Below, piece by piece: positions 7,723-15,466 of a DNA stretch of 64,000 bases; positions within the stretch are counted from its first letter, which is position 1; every line of letters begins with the position of its first letter. The stretch comes from Comamonadaceae bacterium (GTDB lineage: Bacteria > Pseudomonadota > Gammaproteobacteria > Burkholderiales > Burkholderiaceae_C). Location of the stretch: NCBI GenBank assembly GCA_027484105.1, contig JAIXUG010000025.1, positions 85,742-149,741 of the forward strand, written 5' to 3'. The position numbers were made by a program, and so were the translations under genes. Below the pieces are notes generated by a model that was not told the DNA's origin, ran no database searches, and saw only the letters and a list, made by a program, of their open reading frames with translations.

Positions 7723-8602
7723 GCGCTGGGCCACCGTTTGGGCTTGCTGGGCGATATGGTGCTCATCGGCCGCCATGGCCGTGACGGTCACCGACGACCG
7801 CGGCCAAGCGGTGCAACTGACGCAGGCACCGCAGCGCATCGTCAGCCTCTTGCCCTCCTTGACCGAAACCGTGTGTGCGTTGGGCGCTTGCCAAAGGCTG
7901 GTGGGTGTGGACCGCTATTCGAACTGGCCCGACTCGGTCAAGCGCTTGCCCTCGGTTGGCGGTGGTTTGGACCCGAGCCTGGAGCGCATCGTTTCGCTCA
8001 AACCCGATTTGGTCTTGGCCGCAGGCTCCACGCGGGGCGCAGAGCGTCTGGAGGCTTTGGGCTTGAAGGTCTTGCGCTTGGAGCCGCGCAACCACGCCGA
8101 TGCGCAGCGCGTGTTTGCCGCTGTAGGACTGGCTTTGCACCTGCCACCCGCGCAAACCGATCGGGCCTGGCAGCGCATCCAAGACGAGTTAAACAGCGCC
8201 ATCGAAACCCTGCACCCCGTGGCGCGGTCTTGGCGCGTGTACGTGGAGGTCAGTCCCACACCGTATGGCGCGAGCGAGTCCTCCTTCATTGGCGAGACCT
8301 TGCAACGCATGGGCGTGGGCAACATCTTGCCCGCAGCCTTGGGGCCGTTTCCGCAAATCAACCCCGAATTCGTGGTGCAAGCACAGCCCGACGTGATTTT
8401 GGCTGGCGACAGCAGCCGCGCGCAGCTGCTGCAGCGTCCCGGTTGGTCGCGCCTGAAAGCCATCACCCACCAGCGCCTGTGTGTGTTCAAGCCCGAAGAG
8501 TCCGATGTTTGGGTGCGCGCCGGCCCCCGCATGGCCGAGGGTGCTCGCCTGATGGTGGCCTGTTTGAACCGGGCCGCTCAAGGCGCGCAGGTGCGGCCAT
8601 GA
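7715..8602 (+). CDS. btuF: Periplasmic cobalamin-binding protein of the B12 ABC importer
   Basis: Binds cobalamin in the periplasm and delivers it to BtuCD. From ATG 7715 the protein is 295 residues with a signal peptide (MAKRWATVWACWAIWCSSAAMA). The mature protein opens VTVTDDRGQAVQLTQAPQRIVSLLPSLTE, the standard BtuF family start, with the LKPDLVLA block near residue 98 and the typical SLNP/FPQINPEFV segment of the second lobe. The start overlaps the previous gene's end (ATGGCTAA) and the stop overlaps btuC (ATGA). An upstream in-frame start at 7667 is rejected because it would bury the signal peptide. Confidence 0.88.
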   Translation: MAKRWATVWACWAIWCSSAAMAVTVTDDRGQAVQLTQAPQRIVSLLPSLTETVCALGACQRLVGVDRYSNWPDSVKRLPSVGGGLDPSLERIVSLKPDLVLAAGSTRGAERLEALGLKVLRLEPRNHADAQRVFAAVGLALHLPPAQTDRAWQRIQDELNSAIETLHPVARSWRVYVEVSPTPYGASESSFIGETLQRMGVGNILPAALGPFPQINPEFVVQAQPDVILAGDSSRAQLLQRPGWSRLKAITHQRLCVFKPEESDVWVRAGPRMAEGARLMVACLNRAAQGAQVRP

Positions 8603-9600
8603 AACAGCACACGCACACCCTGCGCTGGGCCTTGGGTTTGTGGCTGATGGGCCTGTGCTGGGTCTTTTTGGGCACGGCTGCGGGCAGCGAGGGCTGGCAA
8701 GCTTGGTGGTGGCAAGCCGACGAACTGGCCCATCAGATCGTGGTCGACATCCGTTTGCCGCGCAGCTTGGGCGCTTGGCTGGGGGGGGCTTTGCTGGGCT
8801 TGGCTGGCGCGGTCGCGCAGGGCCTGTTTCGCAACCCGCTGGCCGATCCGTACCTTTTGGGCAGCGCCTCGGGCGCGTCCTTGGGCGTGGCCTTGTACCT
8901 GAGTGTCTTTGGTGGCAGTGTGTGGGCCGTGCAGTTGTGGATGGGCTTGGGCATGACCGGTGCGGCCTTTGTCGGTGCGGTGTTGGCGGTGATGCTCACA
9001 CTGACCTTGGCGCGTGGCGTGCAACAAACGCTGCGGCTTTTGCTTGCGGGGGTGGTGGTCGGTGTGGTCTTGGGCGCTTTGACGTCTTTGCTGTCGCTGC
9101 TGCAGCCGCAGGTCTTGCAGGCCATGCAAGGCTTCATGTTGGGTTCAACCGCGTTCGTGGGTTGGGTGGCTTGCGGCCTCTTGTCAGCGGTTTTGTTGGC
9201 GTGCCTGTTTTTGTCGGCGGTGTTCGCACGCGTCTTGGACGCCTTGACCTTGGGCGAGGCCACGGCGCAAAGCTTGGGGGTGCCGCTGCGCTCGGCGCGT
9301 TTGGCCCTGGTGGGGGTGCTGTCGCTGGCCACGGGTGCGGCGGTAGCGCACATCGGCTTGGTGGCGTTTGTGGGCTTGGCTGCGCCACACTTGGTGCGCT
9401 CGCTGGTGCGCAGCACCCATGCGGGCGCTTTGCTCTTGTCGGCGCTCATGGGCGGCTTGTTGTTGGTGGTGGCCGATGTGTGGGCGCGGGTGCTGTTCGC
9501 TCCGCAGGAACTGCCCGTGGGGGTGCTCACCGCGGTCATTGGCGGCGGTTATTTGCTCTGGCGGGTGTTCCGCGTGTCCGAACCCGGGGGGCGCGCATGA
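8599..9600 (+). CDS. btuC: B12 ABC transporter permease (FecCD family)
   Basis: Inner-membrane subunit of the cobalamin importer, 333 residues with about nine to ten hydrophobic helices. The FecCD signature is seen in DIRLPRSLGAWLGGALLGLAG, the NPLADPYLLGSASGASLGV block, and the C-terminal FVGLAAPHLVRSL coupling loop. ATG 8599 overlaps the btuF stop and its own stop overlaps btuD by 4 bp. The frame stays open for a long way upstream inside btuF, but that extension is not coding. Confidence 0.92.
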   Translation: MKQHTHTLRWALGLWLMGLCWVFLGTAAGSEGWQAWWWQADELAHQIVVDIRLPRSLGAWLGGALLGLAGAVAQGLFRNPLADPYLLGSASGASLGVALYLSVFGGSVWAVQLWMGLGMTGAAFVGAVLAVMLTLTLARGVQQTLRLLLAGVVVGVVLGALTSLLSLLQPQVLQAMQGFMLGSTAFVGWVACGLLSAVLLACLFLSAVFARVLDALTLGEATAQSLGVPLRSARLALVGVLSLATGAAVAHIGLVAFVGLAAPHLVRSLVRSTHAGALLLSALMGGLLLVVADVWARVLFAPQELPVGVLTAVIGGGYLLWRVFRVSEPGGRA

Positions 9601-10385
9601 AGCTGGCACTGGAATCCCAAGCACTGGGCCTGATCTTGGGCCAACGCGCCGTCTTGCACGCGGTGGATGTGCGCATCCCTGCGGGACGCTGGACCTGCGT
9701 GGTGGGACCCAACGGCGCAGGCAAGTCGAGCTTGCTCAAAGCCTTGGCGGGTCTCTTGCCGACCAGCGGCCAAGTGCGATGGCACGGCCAAGACCTCCAC
9801 ACCTTGGACCGGCGAGCGCGTGCTTTGCAACTGTCTTGGTTGGGGCAGGGTGAGGCCACCACGCTGGACCTGCGGGTGTGGGACGTGGCCATGCTCGGGC
9901 GTTTGCCGCACCAGGGTTGGTGGGGCACGCCCACGGCGCAGGACGCGCAGATGTGCGAGGCCGCGCTCAAAGCCACCCAAGCTTGGGATTGGCGCGAACG
10001 CACGCTGGGCGAACTCTCCGGCGGTGAGCGCCAGCGCGTGCTGCTGGCCCGTGCCATGGCGGCCAATGCGTCCATCATGCTCATGGACGAGCCGCTGGCC
10101 AATCTGGACCCGCCACACCAAGTCGATTGGCTGGAGCAGGTGCATTGCTTGCGCGCGCAAGGCACCACGGTGGTGAGTGTCTTGCATGAGATTGGCATGG
10201 CGCTGCATGCCGACGACATCATCGTCATGGACCAAGGCCGCATCGTGCACCACGGTGCCTGTGAGGACGAGGCCACGCACCGCGCCATTGAAGCGGTGTT
10301 TGATCAGCGCATCCGCATCTGCCCTTTGGATGGCCAGTGGGTGGTGCTGCCCACTGCGCTTGACCCTGTCGCTCAGCGCTTGTAG
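9597..10385 (+). CDS. btuD: B12 ABC transporter ATPase
   Basis: Cytoplasmic ATPase that powers BtuCDF, 262 residues. Walker A is GPNGAGKSS near residue 37, the ABC signature is LSGGERQR near residue 140, and Walker B is IMLMDEP followed by the switch histidine in SVLHEIGMALH. The length and the short N-terminal strand before Walker A fit BtuD/FecE. It is the last gene of the riboswitch-controlled operon and overlaps the convergent DUF2894 gene by 13 bp at its 3' end. Confidence 0.92.
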   Translation: MKLALESQALGLILGQRAVLHAVDVRIPAGRWTCVVGPNGAGKSSLLKALAGLLPTSGQVRWHGQDLHTLDRRARALQLSWLGQGEATTLDLRVWDVAMLGRLPHQGWWGTPTAQDAQMCEAALKATQAWDWRERTLGELSGGERQRVLLARAMAANASIMLMDEPLANLDPPHQVDWLEQVHCLRAQGTTVVSVLHEIGMALHADDIIVMDQGRIVHHGACEDEATHRAIEAVFDQRIRICPLDGQWVVLPTALDPVAQRL

Positions 10386-10990
10386 GCGGCGGCCGCAGGT
10401 GCTGGTTTCTGCGATTTGGGCTCAGACTTTCGGCCTGTGGTGACGCTTGCTTTGCCAACATCTTCCAGGCTGAGCAAGGTGTCCACATAGCCCATGAATC
10501 GGCTCAGGTAGTCCGGGGAAATGTCGCGCATGAGGCCCAGTGACCGAAGCACCAGCATGTGCGAGTTGATGGGGCCGGCATTTTGCGGGGCCTGGGCGAT
10601 GGCCTGGTTGACCTGCTTTTGCACGCTGATCTTGCCCAGTTGTTGACGAAACTGGCGCACGCGCGGGTTTTCGAATGGATGAGCGCCAGGATGGGTGGAG
10701 CGCTCGCGGTGACTGCGGTGGGACATGTCGTGCAGCAAGGCGGCCAGCGCCGAGGGTGGCGTTGGGGCCACTTGGCTGGGGGCATCGCATGGGGATGGGG
10801 TGACGCCCATGCGCGACTGTAGCTCGTCCAAGGCTTGCAGCACTTTGCGCTCCAGCAGGGACTGCACCGCCGGTGCATGACGGAGACCGCGCTTGGCCAG
10901 TGCTTCGATGTGCTGCCAGGCGAGCGGGTCAAAGCGATCGGCACCCTTTGCCCGCAGCGTGTCGAGCGCGGCTAACACCTTGGGGCTCAT
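10373..10990 (-). CDS. DUF2894 protein, fourth gene of the motor-like operon
   Basis: Cytoplasmic protein of 205 residues with no signal peptide or membrane segment. The N-terminal 60 residues are helical (LAALDTLRAKGADRFDPLAWQHIEALAKR). A Pro-rich linker follows, then a helical block with NPRVRQFRQQLGKISVQKQVNQAIAQ and a GPINSHMLVLRSLGLMRDISPDYLSRFMGYVDTL region, and a basic Ala-rich tail. It resembles DUF2894 proteins, whose function is unknown. Its start overlaps the OmpA gene's stop by 4 bp, so it is made with the motor genes. A role as cytoplasmic partner or effector of that motor is only inferred from position. Confidence 0.75.
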   Translation of the reverse strand: MSPKVLAALDTLRAKGADRFDPLAWQHIEALAKRGLRHAPAVQSLLERKVLQALDELQSRMGVTPSPCDAPSQVAPTPPSALAALLHDMSHRSHRERSTHPGAHPFENPRVRQFRQQLGKISVQKQVNQAIAQAPQNAGPINSHMLVLRSLGLMRDISPDYLSRFMGYVDTLLSLEDVGKASVTTGRKSEPKSQKPAPAAAAYKR

Positions 10991-11646
10991 GGTGCGCGGC
11001 CGCCTGGTGCAGCGCCTGGAGCGTTCTGGGCTTTGGGCACAGGCGCCATTTCGACGCGGCGGTTTTGCGCCCGTGCGGGTTCACTGGTGTTGGCCACCAG
11101 GGGTTGCTCTTGGCCAAAAGCGGCAGCGAACAAGAGGGACGAGGGCATGCCTTCTTCGATGAGGGTGCGCGTGACGGTCAGTGCGCGCTGGGCAGAGAGT
11201 TCCCAATTGTCTGCAAACTCTCGGTTGCGGCTGCTGACCGCCTTGTCGTCGGTGAAGCCGCTGACCATCAAGATTTCATCGCGCGTTTGCAGGTAGCTGC
11301 GCAACGGTGGCACCAGACTTTTGAGCAATTGGCGGCCTTCGGGTTCAAGTTGGTCAGAGTTCAAGCGAAACAGCAGTTTGCCGCTGATGCCGATGCGGCC
11401 ATTGTTCAGGGTGATGCGGCCGCTGGCCAAAGGAACAGCCAGGGCTTGCTCCAGAGACAGCCGTTTTTGCTCTTCCACCTGCCGTTTTTGAACTTCGTTT
11501 TCGAGCTGGGAGGCCATGTCCAGTTGCGCCGCCATCACGGCCACCAACAGCAGCACAAACGCACCCAGCAAGCCGGTCATCAGGTCGGCGAAAGAGATCC
11601 AGCTGGTCGACATGGATTCGACGTCCGCGTCGTGTTCGCGCATCAA
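10987..11646 (-). CDS. MotB/ZorB-like OmpA-family stator protein
   Basis: A 219-residue inner-membrane protein with one N-terminal helix (about residues 17-40) and a periplasmic OmpA-type peptidoglycan-binding domain. The helix begins SWISFADLM, placing Asp21 where MotB, ExbD and ZorB carry their proton-binding aspartate. The OmpA domain shows LFRLNSDQLEPEG, VSGFTDDK, LSAQRALTV and NRRVEM, all typical. A short linker of about 40 residues joins them. It is the second subunit expected for the MotA/ExbB-like channel encoded by the overlapping upstream gene. A second possible start, at Met12, gives the same domains. The substrate of the motion is unknown. Confidence 0.85.
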   Translation of the reverse strand: MMREHDADVESMSTSWISFADLMTGLLGAFVLLLVAVMAAQLDMASQLENEVQKRQVEEQKRLSLEQALAVPLASGRITLNNGRIGISGKLLFRLNSDQLEPEGRQLLKSLVPPLRSYLQTRDEILMVSGFTDDKAVSSRNREFADNWELSAQRALTVTRTLIEEGMPSSLLFAAAFGQEQPLVANTSEPARAQNRRVEMAPVPKAQNAPGAAPGGRAP

Positions 11647-13802
11647 ACGGCCTCCTCGGTGCTTGTGGCAGACCGGTGCTGCAAGGCTTGCAACACGTCT
11701 TGTTGCGAGGTGATGCTCAGGTCGATGATCTCTCTGGCTTGTGCCACGTAATAGGCCAGTTGCTCGTCGCTGCGCGTCATCGATTTGTCGATGGCCTGCT
11801 CGATGCGATGCAGTTGGGACATGAGTTTGTCATTGGTTTCGCTGAAGCTGCGCACCGCAAAGGCCATGGCTTCGCCCAGGCTGGCCACATCAACGGCGCT
11901 GGCCGTGAGCTGGGCGGCCATGTCGCCCAGCTTGCCCGTCTCGGCCGCCACCTGCAGCTGGAACTGTTCGCTGGTGTGTGACAAAGAGGTCTGGCTGGTG
12001 ACCAGCAGCGCGTCGATCACGCCGCGTTGTTCGGTGGATGCGTGGTGGATGGTCTGCAGCAAGTTGCTCAGGGTCTCCAGAATGCGGGTGCGCTCTTCGA
12101 GCAAGGCGTTGTCACGCGCCACGCTGTGAGAGATTTCCTGGCGCATTTGGCCGATGACCTCGGCTGCCGCTTTGGGCGCTTCGCTGGCGGTGGCAATCAG
12201 TTGCGTGATGGGTGCTTCGAGCGCCTGGCCCAGAGTGCCCAGGTGTTTGCTGACCTCTGCCTGCAATTGGTCCAAGCGCGCCACGGCGGCTTGGCCACGT
12301 AGCTCTTCAGCATCGCGCAGGGCCGACAGCTCGGTTCGCAGCACTTGCGTCAATTCATGGGCGCGCTGGCTGTGCGCACGGGTCCACTCGACCTCTGAGG
12401 CCATGCGCGCTTGGATCAGGGCCTCGCTGCTGGCCATCAGGCGGGTGACTTCGGCCAAAGTTTGCGTGGCCTGGGTCTGGCTGTGGGTGGTGATCTGCTG
12501 CGCTGTCTGGGTCAGCGTGTCGCAAATGGCTTGTTGTTGCGCCAAGGTCTTGTCGCCTACGCTTTGCCACTGGCTGTGCAATTGCTCGGCCAGCTGCGTC
12601 AGTGCGGCCTGGCAGGCTTGCTGGCGCGCTTGCTCGGCGCTGTCTTGTTGGGTTTGTTGTGCGGTTTGCGCAGCATGCAGTTGCGCGATCAAGGCTTGTG
12701 TGCTCTGCTCGGCGTTTTGGCTGAAGTTGTGCAAAGTTTGGCCCACTTGCGCGGTCATGCGGGCGTTGGTTTGTTCGTGGTGCGCCAGGCTGTCAGCGCT
12801 CGTTTGTGCCACTGTAGCGGTGACAGCAGCCATCTGGTTCTTCAGCTCGCTCAGTTGATCGCGGGTGTGTTCCAGCAGTTGCGCATTGATGTTTTGCGCT
12901 TGTGCGGCCATGTGCGCCAGGGTGTCCTGCACGATCGGGCGCATGCCTTCGCTGGCCAGGTGCAAACTCTGGCTCAAGCTGGTGCGCAGCGACTGGTCCA
13001 CCGATTGCGCCAAACCGGTGTATGCCGCTTGCACTTCGGTGTGAAAGCGCGTCTGGTTGGCCAACAGGCTTTGCTGCCATTGCTCGCTGGATTGCGTCAT
13101 TTGCGCCAGCATGGCCTGCAATTGCGAGAGCACTTGGGGCAGCGCTTGGGCTTGTTCTTGGAGGGTGACAAAACTTTCTTGGCGCTGGTGCACCAAGGAA
13201 AAGCGGCGCAGTCGTGTGGCGATCAGGGTGTCTAGGGTGTGCGAGGCCTGAGCCCGTTCGCGGCGAGCCAAATGGTTCATCAGGCCCAGCATGGCCGAGG
13301 TGGCCACCCCCGCCACCGAGGTGCCAAAGGCCAGGCCCAAGCCTTTGATGGGTTCGGAAAACGCGGCCCGGATGCCCGCCACGTTGCTCGATCCTTCGAG
13401 TGCAAACACCGCACCATTGAGTGTGACCACCATGCCCAAAAAGGTGCCGAGCATGCCCAGCATGACCAGCAAGCCCACCAGAAATGGCGTGAAGGTGGGG
13501 CCAGGCAAAGCCACGCCCTCGCCGTCGATGCGCTGGCGCACGGTGTTGTGCAGGCCTGCTGGCAGCGTGACCAGCCATTCGTCCAATTGCGCCAAGTCTG
13601 CAGGGGTCTTGTCCAGGGCCTCTTGCAAAGTGCGGGTGGTGGCGCGGTATTGGTGCAACTCCAGTGCGCCGAACACATACACGGCGCCGATCAGGGTGGA
13701 CATGGCCAGCACCAGCGGGTGCGAACTGGCCACGGCGCTGGTGACCCAGACCGTCGCCAAGAGGCCCAAGGCAAAGGCGATCAAAAATGCAGAGCGTTTC
13801 AT
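11643..13802 (-). CDS. DUF802 protein: MotA/TolQ/ExbB-like channel with long coiled-coil tail
   Basis: A 719-residue protein. Four hydrophobic helices are visible at about residues 5-24, 29-49, 106-127 and 152-174. The last two carry the proton-channel pattern: GMLGTFLGM in the third, and IKGLGLAFGTSVAG in the fourth, the same layout as MotA, TolQ, ExbB and ZorA. The remaining 540 residues are Gln-, Ala- and Thr-rich, without proline-rich breaks, and read as one very long cytoplasmic helix or coiled coil, as in ZorA tails. It overlaps the DUF3348 gene upstream and the OmpA gene downstream by 4 bp each. The family is catalogued as DUF802; the motor interpretation is inference from motifs and the MotB-like partner. 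Confidence 0.8.
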   Translation of the reverse strand: MKRSAFLIAFALGLLATVWVTSAVASSHPLVLAMSTLIGAVYVFGALELHQYRATTRTLQEALDKTPADLAQLDEWLVTLPAGLHNTVRQRIDGEGVALPGPTFTPFLVGLLVMLGMLGTFLGMVVTLNGAVFALEGSSNVAGIRAAFSEPIKGLGLAFGTSVAGVATSAMLGLMNHLARRERAQASHTLDTLIATRLRRFSLVHQRQESFVTLQEQAQALPQVLSQLQAMLAQMTQSSEQWQQSLLANQTRFHTEVQAAYTGLAQSVDQSLRTSLSQSLHLASEGMRPIVQDTLAHMAAQAQNINAQLLEHTRDQLSELKNQMAAVTATVAQTSADSLAHHEQTNARMTAQVGQTLHNFSQNAEQSTQALIAQLHAAQTAQQTQQDSAEQARQQACQAALTQLAEQLHSQWQSVGDKTLAQQQAICDTLTQTAQQITTHSQTQATQTLAEVTRLMASSEALIQARMASEVEWTRAHSQRAHELTQVLRTELSALRDAEELRGQAAVARLDQLQAEVSKHLGTLGQALEAPITQLIATASEAPKAAAEVIGQMRQEISHSVARDNALLEERTRILETLSNLLQTIHHASTEQRGVIDALLVTSQTSLSHTSEQFQLQVAAETGKLGDMAAQLTASAVDVASLGEAMAFAVRSFSETNDKLMSQLHRIEQAIDKSMTRSDEQLAYYVAQAREIIDLSITSQQDVLQALQHRSATSTEEAV

Positions 13803-14590
13803 GGTGAGGTGATGTGTTCTTGTTGTAAGGCTTCCAGCAGGCCCAGCGTGGGTTGCAGCCGGGTGTCCAGTTCAGCCAGCAAGGCATTGCGCATGGCTTC
13901 TTGCAAGGGCGCCAGCCAGCTGCCGGGGTGATCGGCTGTCGCTGTTGGGGCCGTGGATGCAGAAGGGTTTTCGCCTTTTGACTTCGATTGGATGTGCTGT
14001 TTCAGCGCTTGCGCAAAACGCTTTTCGTGCAGCTTGACCACTTTGGCCAGCAGCAAGGCTTCGCGCTCGTCCAAAATGCCTTCAAAGGCCCCATCCAGTG
14101 TCGCCAGCTGTTGCAGTCCCGGGCTGCTTTGGGCCACTTGACCCCTGACTTGGCCGCGCAGGGTGCGCAGGACCGTTTCCATTTGCCGCTGGTGGGCGGC
14201 ATAAAAACGGCGGTAGGGCTCAAACGCGGTTTTGGGCTCGATGGGTTCATCCAGGGTGGGTGCTGGCATGTCCATGCGTGTCAGCCCAGAACCGGGGGGA
14301 GCGCCTTGCACGATGGATTGCTCCAGCTGGCTGCGTACCTGGTTCACGTGTTGGGTCAATGCGCCGATGCTGATGCGCTTTGGATGCCGTTGAGGCGAAG
14401 CAGCCGTTGTGCTTGGCTGCTCCGGGTTCAGCACAGCATGCAAGCCAATGGCTTGGCGAAAGTTCAGCCAGTCGCCCAAGCTTTGTCCGACTTCCTCCCG
14501 CGCCGGGGCGGCGTCCAGCAGGGCGTTTTCGGTCAAAAAACGCGTCAGGCGGGAACTGTTGAAGTGGGCACGCGGCAGGACTCGCGTCAT
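13799..14590 (-). CDS. DUF3348 protein, first gene of the motor-like operon
   Basis: Cytoplasmic protein of 263 residues resembling DUF3348, function unknown. It opens MTRVLPRAHFNSSRLTRFLTENALLD, with an acidic-aromatic block DWLNFRQAIGLHAVL near residue 39. The middle contains FEPYRRFYAAHQRQMETVLRTLRGQVRGQV, and the rest is largely helical with FAQALKQH and a C-terminal ELDTRLQPTLGLLEALQQE. There is no signal peptide and no membrane segment. It leads a four-gene operon in which each stop overlaps the next start. The 174 bp upstream, between it and nth, hold a TAAAAT that could be a -10 box, but no good -35. Confidence 0.75.
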   Translation of the reverse strand: MTRVLPRAHFNSSRLTRFLTENALLDAAPAREEVGQSLGDWLNFRQAIGLHAVLNPEQPSTTAASPQRHPKRISIGALTQHVNQVRSQLEQSIVQGAPPGSGLTRMDMPAPTLDEPIEPKTAFEPYRRFYAAHQRQMETVLRTLRGQVRGQVAQSSPGLQQLATLDGAFEGILDEREALLLAKVVKLHEKRFAQALKQHIQSKSKGENPSASTAPTATADHPGSWLAPLQEAMRNALLAELDTRLQPTLGLLEALQQEHITSP

Positions 14591-14764
14591 GGGCGGTTCG
14601 GGTTTGGGTTGGACGGGACATCAGAGCCGCTGGCTCTTGAGGCAAGGGCGGTGGATACCGGCCCTCAGGGACTGCCCGAAGAGGACAGAGCTCACGATTT
14701 TAACCGCGCGAGGAGGTCATGATCTGGCGGAGAAAAGTGCCAAAGTATGCAAATTGCCAGGGGC

Positions 14765-15397
14765 TCAAGTGGTTTTGGGCTTGAAATCGCAACAGGCAGC
14801 CACGGCGCATTGCCCGCACAGGGGTTTGCGCGCTTGGCAGACATAGCGTCCGTGCAGGATCAGCCAGTGATGGGCATCCACCAAGTATTTGGCCGGGATG
14901 CGCTTGAGCAGCTTTTGCTCCACTTCCAGAGGCGTTTTGCCCGGGGCCAGGCCCGTTCGATTCCCCAGCCGAAAGATGTGCGTGTCCACCGCCATGGTGG
15001 GCTCGCCGAAAGCACAATTGAGCACCACATTGGCCGTTTTGCGACCCACCCCGGGCAGGGCCTCCAGCGCTTCACGGGTGCGGGGCACTTGGCCGCCATG
15101 CTGCGCCACCAAGATGCGGCAGGTTTCCATCAGGTGCTTGGCTTTGCTGCGGTAAAGGCCAATGGTCTTGATGTAACCCTCCAGACCCTCCAGACCGAGG
15201 TCCAGGATTTTTTGCGGCGTGCCCGCCACCGGGAACAGCTTGCGCGTGGCTTTGTTCACGCCCACGTCGGTGGCCTGGGCCGACAGCAGCACGGCGGCCA
15301 GCAGCTCGAACACGCTGGTGTATTCCAGCTCGGTCACGGGCATGGGGTTGGCGGCCTGCAGGGTGGCAAAGAAGGATTCGATCTGTGCGGGTTTCAT
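14765..15397 (-). CDS. nth: Endonuclease III
   Basis: DNA glycosylase/AP lyase that removes oxidised pyrimidines in base excision repair. The 210-residue protein has the helix-hairpin-helix LPGVGRKTANVVL with the catalytic Lys of the hairpin near residue 117. The essential Asp lies in the following AVDTHIFRL segment. The C-terminal [4Fe-4S] motif is Cys-x6-Cys-x2-Cys-x5-Cys in VCQARKPLCGQCAVAACC. It is divergent from the aminotransferase gene with only 69 bp between them. Confidence 0.96.
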   Translation of the reverse strand: MKPAQIESFFATLQAANPMPVTELEYTSVFELLAAVLLSAQATDVGVNKATRKLFPVAGTPQKILDLGLEGLEGYIKTIGLYRSKAKHLMETCRILVAQHGGQVPRTREALEALPGVGRKTANVVLNCAFGEPTMAVDTHIFRLGNRTGLAPGKTPLEVEQKLLKRIPAKYLVDAHHWLILHGRYVCQARKPLCGQCAVAACCDFKPKTT

Positions 15398-15466
15398 GGC
15401 GGTTGAGAGTCAGGGTGCAGATGTTGGCAAAATGAGGGCCAATTCAACCCGGGAAGATACACCACC

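Noticed and set aside
7738..8598. Apparent N-terminal extension of btuC through the btuF gene.
   Set aside because: The extension is out of frame with btuF and Arg/Gly-rich. BtuC homologues begin near ATG 8599, which overlaps the btuF stop as expected in this operon.
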